Positions 35,801 to 47,600 of a stretch of 64,000 bases of DNA are shown here, one piece after another (positions within the stretch are counted from its first letter, which is position 1; each line of letters begins with the position of its first letter). A model generated the notes under the pieces. That model ran no database searches. It saw nothing but the letters and a program-made list of their open reading frames with translations, and was not told the DNA's origin. Location of the stretch: NCBI GenBank assembly GCA_030141605.1, contig JAQGDQ010000240.1, forward strand, positions 1 to 64,000, in the 5' to 3' direction. Origin of the DNA: Tubiluchus corallicola (Eukaryota; Priapulida; Priapulimorpha; Priapulimorphida; Tubiluchidae). Both the position numbers and the translations under genes were made by a program.

Positions 35801-38381
35801 GTTTGATCCAAGAGCGCCGTGGCAAAGTCTTGACACTTCTTGGCCAATTCCTCATATTCTGACTTGAACTCATTTTCGATCCTGCTTAAGTATTTCAGCT
35901 CCCAGCTCAGCTCAAAAGCGGTCAAGATGGGATCCTTGCTGGACAGTGCAATGAGGCAGGGAGAGGACAAGGCACGGTAAGCGTTGAGGCGGGACCGCGA
36001 GTGACGGAGAGAGTCAGAGGAGTTTTTCTCGGAGCAATCGTTGCAGGCGCACCGGACATCGTGGGGCATGGGGATGTCAGCACCTCTGTCCAAGAGGATC
36101 TTGATGATCTCGTAATTATCCCTGTGAGCAGCAAGTATGATGGGAGTGATGTCGGCGGTGAAAGCACTCTCTCGTTCAGTTGACTGCGGATGAAATTCCT
36201 GAAAAAATGAACCACACTACTGTAAATTATGATTTATTAGTTTACTAATGTACGTGCAAATCAAGTGTTCTTGATTAATTTGAAATTTCACCTAAAAAGT
36301 AACAATTATTTTAATCGTTAAAGTAAATCGCATTTCCAATTCAGTGAGAAAAGCCTTTATTCCACCAGTGCTTTAGGCATCACTGCGTTCCAGGTATCAA
36401 CCTGCTAAAAAATAGTCTGACCTATATTAATGATATAAGGTCTTAATACTTAAAGATTTAATTATCTTAATGGCTTAATGATCTTAGGCCATTATCTTTG
36501 GGATCTTTATCATTAGGATCTTAGCTTGACAAAGTGGTTTTAATGAGTAGAAAGTTAGTGCAATTATTTATTGAATAAATTGTAATTTGTCACCGTAACG
36601 GCTATACGCTATTTCTTTATTACACTGAAATGGGCGTTTGCTAAGCGTTTTAAAGAGGTTTTATGATACGAATGTAATACAAAAAAACAAAGCGTCAAAT
36701 TGTTGACAAGCTTTCTGTTCAAGTGCAGTCATTACACAAACAACAAACAACAGCAAACAACGCGGATTAATTTGTATGCAACTGGATTTAAAATAAAAAA
36801 CAAATAAAAACTGCAAGTCTATCAAATAATAGAAACAATGTTAAGACGCTCTCCATTTTATAACTTTTTTGCAAAATAGTTCAATCCCAGAAATTACATA
36901 GTTAAGTTTTGATAACTTAGAACTGTCAGTCAGGCATGACGAATAAGCTTAATTTACACATAATTCATTCTTCAGCTATAGAAACAATATAAAATTGTGA
37001 GACCAAAAAACATCTCAGAAGTCATTATACGCATTGCTATTTTCCATATTTTTAGTACACGAAGCAAAGTATTTGAAAATAGATGAAACTTTGGAAATCC
37101 TTTTCTTAAGTTGAATGAAACTACTGCACTTGTAGGCTGTCATATTTTCGCTACCTTTTCCAGGGGTCGCAAGAGCCTCAAAAATCTGTCTAACCGTTAG
37201 ACTCTAACGCCAAGTCCGGTCTCTTGCACGAGAAAGTCTCTCACAACACCTTGTTCAAAAACTATATTCGTTATAGTGAGAGAATAGTATGGTTCAAGTG
37301 TACTCTGCTGAACTGCAGCTGGTAACGAAGTGACGTTGAGGCTGATTTTGCACCTCATTTCTAATGTTTCTGTCGTCGCCACAGCAACAGGGTTCGAGTC
37401 AAAAAATACATAAAAAGAATGGCCGAAGGCTTAAAGTAAAAAGATGCGGAAAATATTAAAAACAAAATTAAAAATCAAAGTGTATAGTGAATTGAGACAC
37501 CTTATATTTCAAGATTTTACATTTGTACATGTTTCGTACTAAACCAGTTTAAACGGACATGACTTAGTTGCACAGGCGCCAATTAGACGTTTACAAAAGA
37601 AACATAAGGGTGTGTTCGTATGCATGGTGATTTGTCGACAGCAAAAATACCAGTTGAAAAATAATAGGGCCAACTGCACCTTCTAACTTACAACGGCGGA
37701 GTAATGCACTAATTTGCCTCTTCAGTAATGTCCACTTGCATTTATGACAATCTGTTAGCATAATTGCCAGCTACGCAGCTTTCATGGTACGTCTTGCCTG
37801 CAGTAAAGAATTACTAACTGCAGTCCAAAATCCTGTGTTTGTAAACGAATAATCTACGAAGCAAGCCTTCGGACCACTCAATCGTCACCAATTTGCCTTC
37901 CGTAGGTGGCAAGAAGGGTAAATTTTTTTAGTAAATTCGGTTAACCCTCGCGAAATGGATTACTGCCTATGATAGTCCATGATCAATATTGGTTGATTGA
38001 CGCCGTAAGCGGCAGTCGGCAGATAAACTAACGGTTTCATTTACTAGAGGGCGCATCTAGTATGAGAAAATGACGAGGTTTCACATGATAAACATGGCGA
38101 CGCCCCTGTGATGACTGGGACGAATTAGTTACTGTATCAAGGACTACAGAACATTTTAGTAAAGAATTGCGTATGAGCAAAGATGGAGAAGAATAAAGGG
38201 AGTGTTATCACAAATAAACATATAGCAGTTGGAGAGCTAAGATTATCCCGTTAATGGAAAACTGTGATGATTCTACAGCTGGTTATGATAGCAAGGCAGA
38301 GGACCAATGATGTGTTAAGTCTAGGAGCTTGCTAGGCCTACTAAAGATCTTTGTTAAACAACTAGATCCTAGAACTACAAG

Positions 38382-38442
<61 letters not shown>

Positions 38443-38590
38443 GTCTCTGTCTCTGTCTCTGTCTCTGTCTCTGTCTCTGTCTCTGTCTCTGTCTCTGTCT
38501 CTGTCTCTGTCTCTGTCTCTGTCTCTGTCTCTGTCTCTGTCTCTGTCTCTGTCTCTGTCTCTGTCTCTGTCGTCTCTGTCGTCTCTGTCG

Positions 38591-38657
<67 letters not shown>

Positions 38658-41600
38658 ATTCTCTCTCTCTCGCTTTCTTTTTTGGTCAGAAAGATACTGT
38701 TTAGTCAGAGGGGCAACGTATATAAGATGCTGTGCAGATGTTGTCTAGTGTTATAATAATATAAAATTGGTATAGAAATCCTTTGTAAATATATATGTTC
38801 ATTTTAATGTCTTTTTTCATGGCAACGGGAACCTAGCTGACGCACAGCTTCCAGCAACTAAATTACGGACACATCTCAATCACTTAGCAACGCTATTCGG
38901 CGTTAAATAATCTAGTATTTGCGCGATTTACTAGCCTGGCAATGATGTGATTTGTGAAGCAATTTAAAGGTGAGAAGTTAAAAAAAACCAAAGCTCTAAG
39001 AAAATCAGATAACTGTCAAGTCTATGCTGTCACAAAATTACACTTAACGCTATCGTTTTCTTGTAGTGATAGCTAGTTTATAAAACTACAACCTTTTACA
39101 TACGTCACTCTTTATTTGAAAAAATTACAACTCTCAAACAAGTGAAGCCAATGAAAATCCATTTTTGCCTATTTGCAAAAACGCTTCTTAGTTTTCCAGA
39201 CAAAAATTATTCAGCTAACATCATATTGAATAGATGGTCCATAAAATCAACGTATTTTACAAGTGTTGTAGTCAACCCACGTTAAAAATAAATATAGGTT
39301 ATAATAATAAGACACAGATAAGTGAAGGAAGAAAGGTGAGTGGAAATGGTATAAAGCACGAAGACCTGTGTTCCACACCGGTATTTACCCATATTTAAAC
39401 GTTACTAGCAGGGGTCTGACGAAATTAATGCATATTATAGGGAAATAAAGAAAATTATATGAGAAAGCTGTGTTTTAAATTGGTCATTTAAAAACTACAG
39501 CTCTGCTCGAAGTATTGCGGCTGCTAATTTTTGCAAGATCTTACAAGTCACCAAATTTGGCATAGGTCTGTATATTTGGGAGTGCAGCCTTTGATAAACT
39601 GCCTGCACAAAAACTTGAAAAATCAATCTTGGTGAAGATTACTTGCTCACGCATAATGTTAACCAGTCAAATTTTGACAACTTTAAAAGCCCTAATCTCT
39701 TGAATTTCCGAAAAGTACACAGCAAATATGACATGGCATATTCAAGTTTTGTTCCGTGAATGGAGTTGCGGTGCGTCACGGTGTCAAACTTACTTTGCTG
39801 ACCAACAAAGCATTCCCTAGCGTCATTTCTTGTCCACTACGCCACCATAAAATTATCTTTTAAAATCATTATAGGTTCATAAATTAATTCTTAATTACAG
39901 GAATAACAACAATGAATTAAAAAGTCCAACAATTAAAAAACAAGGATAAAAGAAAAAAACACGTTTCAAACAGCCAGAGTAGTAGTTTATCTGCAGGTGA
40001 AAAAGTGCAAAAATTATATGAATATATGTTATTACTAATATGTTAATTTTTTTGGGTTTTTTATTTTTCTTATAAACACGTGAAGATATCGCACTAAAGG
40101 TTGAAAAGGATAGAAAAAACACAGGAGTACAAAATCAAACAGAAACTAGAATCTTTACTAGTTTCTGTTGTTCCCACTCTGTACTATGACAGTGATCAGT
40201 GATTTTATACTTCTATTTCTCCCTTGCGTTTTTTATTTGCTGTGTTTCTGTGTTTTTCCATGTGATTGTACCTTTTTAGAGTGATATCATTGGGTGTTTC
40301 TAAAATAAAAAATTAAAATACAGTATTAGTAATTACGTGTAATAATGTGTACATTTTCACCTGTAGATAAACTGCAGTGGCAATTTAAAACGCTGAGTTT
40401 CTGTTTATTTTTTCTTGTTTTTTAATTGTTTGACTTTTTAAATATTCGTGATAGTTTACTCAACAAAATGCGGGAACCATCTGCAACAGTTCAATTTTAA
40501 ACTTCACCTCATTTCATAAGCAATTAAACATTAATGGGCTATACTTTAAAAGACACTAGCTTGTCCTTAAAAATTAATATGTCATTTTTGACCATGGCGG
40601 GATGTATTTTCCCACACTATCCTACACAGCAAAGTGTTTAATTATGTCGCCATCTATCGAAAATATAATGAAATAAAGAGCTAATTGTCTTTTAGTAATA
40701 ATAAATTCACATCATAATAAATTTTTGTAAAAATGAAACTTGACAAAATCACAGTAATTAATATCCACATTACTGATAACTGTAGCTGTTGCTATACACA
40801 ATATGCAAATAAAATTTAAGGCACAAATTGTAAAAAAATCAGAAGCTAACAAAGTGCAGTAACATAATAAAAAAACGTTGGCTAAGAAGTTTCATGCATG
40901 ACTGTAAAACACTGAATAGATCTCTGATAACTCATCCAGAAAATTTGAATTTCTCGCATAACTATTCTTTTCTACATAGTGATAATATATGTACAAAGAT
41001 TAAAAGATAATACTAATATTAAATTATCCGTACAAAAAGATTAACTGAAGTTTTATTATGGTGTATTCAAGGAAAAGTAGAGAATTGAATAAACGGATTA
41101 TAGCTCTACCAAAAAGTTTCATACAGAAAATATCAGTCCGCCCGTAAAATAGGCTTGCATTTTTTCTACATTCTAAATCTACAAAATCACGCATAAAATA
41201 AAAAGTAAAGCAAAGTTACAAAATCAAAACAAGCTAAAAACAATCCAAAACACGAAATGCAACAAAATCAGTAAAACTGAACACCAAGCGGGATGGGTTT
41301 TTAAAAATGATTGCAAAGTGCAAATTCAAAAATCAGGGTAAAATGCCTTCAGCTTGGGGCATAGATCTAAATCTTATGCAAAATCCAGATCTATGGTCTG
41401 GCAGCTGAAGTATGACATCACACCACTAACCTGACTGAGACTCCCTAATGATTCTGACGGTCTCAGCAGAAAATTCTTCAAGGTAGTCTGTAAGACAGAG
41501 GGATACAGCATAGTACTATGATAATTACAGCTGATAAGCTGACAACCACATTAATAATTATAAAAAAGAAGTTATAGATCTAGTGACGAAAAGCAGGTAA

Positions 41601-44600
41601 AATTGCTGTATCTCTGGCATGATTTAAATTAAAAGTAAAAGGCAAACTGATTAAAGCGAAACAAAATAAAACAAATAAACTAAAAGGTTCTTAACAAGCA
41701 GAACAAAATAATTATCAGTAAGCAGAAAAAATTAAGAACGTAATAATAATTTTATAACCAAACCTAATGTTATTTCAATGAGCGTTGTAATGAACTGTTG
41801 TTCTTTTTACCCTCCCTTAAAAATCAAGTAGGCCCATTGGTAATTGTCTGAACTGATATTTAGAAAAGTGAATTATTATTTACTAAGTATTAAGTAATGC
41901 AAATAAACCAAAAATAGTGCACCTATTTAACAAAATGATAAACAGGCAATATGAACTAAGCAAACATAAACAACAGACTCATTTTTTATTTGTCCTTGTC
42001 TGTTCAAGTTTCATAGTGAAGTGATAAATGAGATACGTATCAAGTGCTTTGAGCAAAGAATCGTTGTGATTTAGTTGAATGTAGGCAGAAAAACAGAACG
42101 AAAGATGACGTTCCGCGATATTACAATTAATGTGAAGTATCTGCTACACCAAGTGAAAAAGATGTCAACTGAAATCACGGAGCTCAGCATTATAACATTA
42201 TGGCGCATTCAGACGTAGAGACTTCTCTCGCAACTTGTACTTGTGTGCACGTGTGAACGGCTTGGCAACTTTACTCTCAGAGAGAAGTTGCGTCACAAGT
42301 GTCACAAATGTCTAAACGCGCCATTAGCTGAAGCGAACATGCGCAAACAAAGAAATAAAATAACCTTCAAAAAGCCCAAAAAGTGTTCTATAGGAGGAAC
42401 TTTAGGATGAATTTTAAAAAACTAAAAGCAATAATAATGAATTAGAGTTTTTGACAAATTTTAAGTGAAAAACGTTTAATGGCCCTTCCGTCTGACCTTC
42501 TCTATTTTTAGTGAAAAAAAGTAATGTGTCGGTTTAAATTAAAAATATTTTTTACAAAATTTTCAAGTGCAAAAAACTGAAAACTCCTGCTAATTAGTTC
42601 AAAAATAATTTGCTACGAATTTCGAGAAACTGAGCACTTGGGGAAGACGAATTTTCCTATGGCCACTGAAAACTTATAACATGAAAAAAATGAACTAAAT
42701 CTTGTCATTTCACAAACTGTCAAGCATGCGCGCAGTAAACGTCAATGCCATGCAATATATAGATGCTGAATAGATGCTAAGCCATTTTATAACCCGAGGA
42801 AAGGTATAACCCAGTTCATGATGCATGATAGTACAAAGTATTATACGAAAACTTGCATAATTTGTCACGTAATGGCACTTTCAGAGCTGCGAATTATGAA
42901 GATGCATGAGCTTAACATAATTACTTATTCATATGACATATTTGGAAAGGATAAAAACCATCTAAGTTCCTAATATTAGCACTCAGTTCTAAGTAGGGCC
43001 GTGGACCTAATGTTAATGCACATGTTACATGCAATGTGTAAAATTCAGACATTTTATAAAATTGCTAGCCATGTCATATAACGCCTATAGATGTATTTCG
43101 AGAAAAGTACGAAATAATTGCTTTTCCTACATCTCTTTGACACTTTACCTAGGCGTTTTTATAATAGCTATTCAAGAGAACATTACTTAAGATTAGTTAA
43201 TATATATTAAGATCAATGTTTTATTTTAACTTTTCCTAGATATTTTACACACTTACTAGGCATTAAATCGAATGCTTAAAACAGCTTAAGCAATGTATTC
43301 AATTAAGAAAGCAGTTGAAGAAAGTCGGTGAGTAAATCGCTTTTTTGGCAGTGGATGGAGCGTCACCATCTCTGGCAAGCCCCTTGACCAGGTGGGCCAA
43401 TTTCCACATTTAGGAAGGCTGGTCAGACACAGGAAAAGGGCCAACGAACAAGCGAACGACCGTATTAATCTCACAAATTTCCAAGTACGTTGAAACTTAA
43501 TTTATTTTACATATTCCCTAAAATGTAATTGGAATTACATGAAATGCTAGGAAATTTATCAAAACAATTGACAGTAATTTTATTTTTGCACTAACTAAAA
43601 TTTATTCGAGCGTTCCACAAAATGCCCAGGAAAAGTATATTCAACATCTAAGAATTATATAATTTGCCTAAACAGACTTTTGCATTACATATTTTGCACA
43701 AGAAAAGTATAGAAGAAATTATGTTAGACGCTTTGCCTTATATTTATATATATATTATATTAATTCTTTATTTGTCATAAAAACGGTTCCCTCATTATAA
43801 TAAAATTGAGTTAGCCTCAGCGTAATGTTAAAATAACAACACTGTTCAAGACAAATGCGTCCAGTGCATACTAAAAAAACTAAAGTGCAAACTATATACA
43901 ATATAATGAACATATTTACAAATACCATATTAAAATATTTTTACAAACAATTATAGGAAAGTACATTAAATTTTACATTACATAGTGCACACTATTTATA
44001 CATTTAACATTACGAAACACGAAACTAACATAACACGTATTACATTACATAATTTTTTTTAAAAAATTTCATTTTTAATCATTATATGGAGTCAGGGGCG
44101 CGGGTATATGAAAGTGGAGTCCGTGTAATTAGTATCAGATGCACAATGTGGAAGTTGAAACCTGTTATATTGATATTCTTTTATGTTTTGGCACTCCACA
44201 AAATATCTAGGCACTCTGTAGAATGCCGGTTTCACTTTGCCTGTAAAATGTACACAGGGCAAGTGAAATAACTGAGTAATCATGATGAATAGTTGACGAC
44301 TGAAATTAAGCGACAAAAGTTAATGGATCGGTGACCCGATAGGAAAACTTCTTCAGGCCGGTTTTGTCTGCCATACTGATCTATATTATCTGCCTTGTTG
44401 AAGGAACGTGGCACATCGCAGAACTTGCTAAGAGAACATGACTGATACTGTATTAGTTTTTGAATTTCAGATTGCAGGAAATTTCATAATTATTTAAAAT
44501 AAGTATATATGTAACCGCTGAGTGACAACCATTAGCTTACTGAGCGACTAACTAAAGTGAAAAACAAAACAGAGAAGGAAGCAGTGGAACCCGAAATTTA

Positions 44601-47600
44601 AAAAGTAAATGAATATATACAGCTGTAATATCATATCACTAGACTAAATAAATCACCTTTCCAAGACTGTTTTACTCAGTTTGTCAATAGCATGTTTATT
44701 TTTAACAGCATTTTACACAAATTGCTTTAAAAGTTAATAAAAATAAGGAAGGAACTTTCTCGAAATAGACTACTAATTATCAACGTGTTCTCATCTTGAG
44801 TAATTTAAGCCTTCAAAACCAGTAACTGAAGTGTATATAATGATTCTCACCTGTGAGCCTTTAAGATCTCGCCGCTTTTCCTCTTCATAGTTGAGAATCA
44901 TCTCTACAGCTTCCACATTCTCCTCACTAATGAGAAAAAAGGAAAAAAATGGAAGTAATTTATTAAATAAAAATGCCCTAAACAAGGTTGGTAGTTATCA
45001 AAGATAGAAACATGAATTGAGACTTCAGAAAAATTTAATTTTTATTATTAATTTGCTGATGATTGAAGATACACAACGACATTTTTCTTGGTGCAAAGAA
45101 GATTTTAGTTAACAGGGAAAAACTCCGCAGATAATTGACTCACGGAACAAAACTGGAATTATAAATTGTCATTCTGCATCTAGAAATATTCGGGTAAAAT
45201 TTGAAATTGCTTAAAAGTGCTGCGACCCAACTATCGGCGTTTAGGACTCAATAAGGACGGATCTTGTAAGGAGCTTCCCTTAAAGTAGTGATAAAAAAAG
45301 CTTAACGTGGCTTCGATGAGTAAGAGATTACAGGATAGATCCCAAATCATTAAAATCAGTCTGGGTGGAGGATATTAATTATTATGATGAGTATGATAAG
45401 CCACGATATTTTTCTTCTGTTTCTTCTGTCTTTTTCCTATTTTGTTTGTGCATTCGTCCACTCATTGATTCACTACTAAGCCCCTGACACAACACAAACA
45501 ACAACAAACACAACAAATGGCAATAATTTCTTTGAATTCCAAGGCTTCCAAATTTTCTGACGAAGTCTAGCTAATCTAATTTGTCACATCAGTTAAAACA
45601 CCCACCTCGGAAATCATAAAGCTAATATAGTTTCAGAACTATGTGGTAGCCTTAGTTTACATTAAGTAATTGGCGATATTGTTCTTAACCTGAGGTCGAT
45701 CTAAGGTCACTAGCATAAATCAGGTTCCCTACTAATTACTAGTAAAGGATGGCGTGCAATTTCACACTGTGCAGACCGGGTTTTTATTTTACTTACAAAA
45801 GCTTAGTGTGAAGTCTTCCCGTAATGAGCTTTTCTAAGAGAAATTCTAGCCGTTTTAATGGCGTTTCCGTTCAAGTAACGCTACGGACAAAATTCTCAGT
45901 TTCTTGACAGAATAATTGTTACGTGGAAACTTACAGCTAGCTGCTGTTATTAAACTCCAAGTCGACATTCGCAATTGATGCTGAGTGAACACAACTGGTA
46001 AATTAAAATAAACGCTCTTTTAACTGAACTAACGCTTTCTTAGTTTTTTGCAAGTAAATTTTCATGAGAAATTATTCCGAAGGTAGGTTTGATGCATTAC
46101 TTAATAGGAGTTATTGCAAATCACACAACCAGCTTAAAAATCCCACATTTTTAACTGCTCTCAGAGCGAATAAAAATTGCAACTTGTGTGCGATATTGTG
46201 GAGCATCTTTCTTAAATTACTTACATTTTATTTTAGTTGCTCGTAATTATTTTCAATTGTTAATGGATGGTAGTCATAGCAGCTACGACACTTATTTTTT
46301 GCCGCTTAGCCCAAGAGGAGACGAATTAAATTCTATGCAAAAATTTTATATTCCAACAACACATTACAAATTACAATAATTATACTTGCCACTGTTATGT
46401 AAGACAATTATCACAAATTTTATTATTACTATTACTATATTACTATTATAATAACACCCAAAAAGATTGGTCTCGTGGATATTAAATGGGGTGTCATTTT
46501 TATTGTCCTCCATCTCAGCGCTGCCATGCTTAAATGAGCTCTTCCGCACAAGGACTCTTCTCCTTGAAGTTCCTTCTCCACGCGAAACGCACGAGGTATA
46601 ACCACGTATGAAACACGGCATTTCTTTCTCTAGATGTAGCATTTAACGAGGTATTTGTAACAAGAAGCGGACACCTAGCGCAGGTATATATAATTAGATT
46701 TACGAAAATCTGATAGCCTGTCATTGTGGCTCACTGAGTATACGGTAACCTTAGAAGTAAGCAATGCTCGCCACCTCAATTATGGTTTATTACAGCGATA
46801 TGCTTCCCAATAAGAGAAGGTATTGCCTTTTGATGGTCATTGGCTAACGTCTTTAAGCCAGGCTCTGCCACTTCTGCATACTAGCACGTGATTTGGGCTT
46901 GTGTGTCTGTTTGTGGTTTATTTGTTTACTCGCTTGGTTGGTTGTTTTCTTTTGTTTTTTGCCGTTCATTCGATTTCAACAAAACTTTTAATATAGCCCT
47001 TTCTCTGTGTTTAATATAACGTTCGGTTCCTAAACTGCAAATCGAGAATGAAACGCCCCAAGCAGTATTTGCTGAACTAACAAAAGTAAAACGACTAGCA
47101 AGTATCTAGTAAGGTGAATACTGATTATGTAAGCCCCCTTTGCAGCTACAGTGACCATTCAAATATTTTTTGAAATTAACTCGACCTTTACGCGGTATTC
47201 TCAAGCAGTACTTCGCTTCGTTTAAACGTAGTTGCCCTAAATCCCAATTTTGTAAGAGATAGCAAATTAGCAACAGAGAGATAATATTCAAAATAATTCT
47301 ATTGCAGCCACTTTTGTGGAATGACCTTTTCGCCAAGTAAACAACATGCAGTGTAACAACTATTGCGCTGCTAAAGCATCAAAGGGATTTTCCTCATTGT
47401 ATAAACCTACCTTATAGCATGTAATAAGGCATCGCCGAGTTCCACATTGTGATGTAGAAGCAATTCTAGCATTTCCATGTTCTCATTTTCAATGGCAATG
47501 AGAAGGGCTGATCTACCGAGCGGATCAACACAATTGATGTTGATGTGGTAGCTAGTGAGAGAGTCTTGCAGAAACTGCTTAACCTGAAAAGCACAAAGAA

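Larger units (their letters stand above)
36199..44850 (-). other. Largest TRPC intron(s)
   Basis: 8.65 kb, split by the optional exon 41431-41487 if that is real. Holds an unassigned open frame (37197-37429), a CT-rich microsatellite (38383-38670), a short inverted-repeat element (42201-42323), a dispersed repeat (43758-43985) and a 5S-like relic (44301-44350). The rest is AT-rich. Confidence 0.6.

Noticed and set aside
38329-38748. Ser/Val- and Arg/Glu-rich open frames
   Set aside because: CT/CTCTGT microsatellite.
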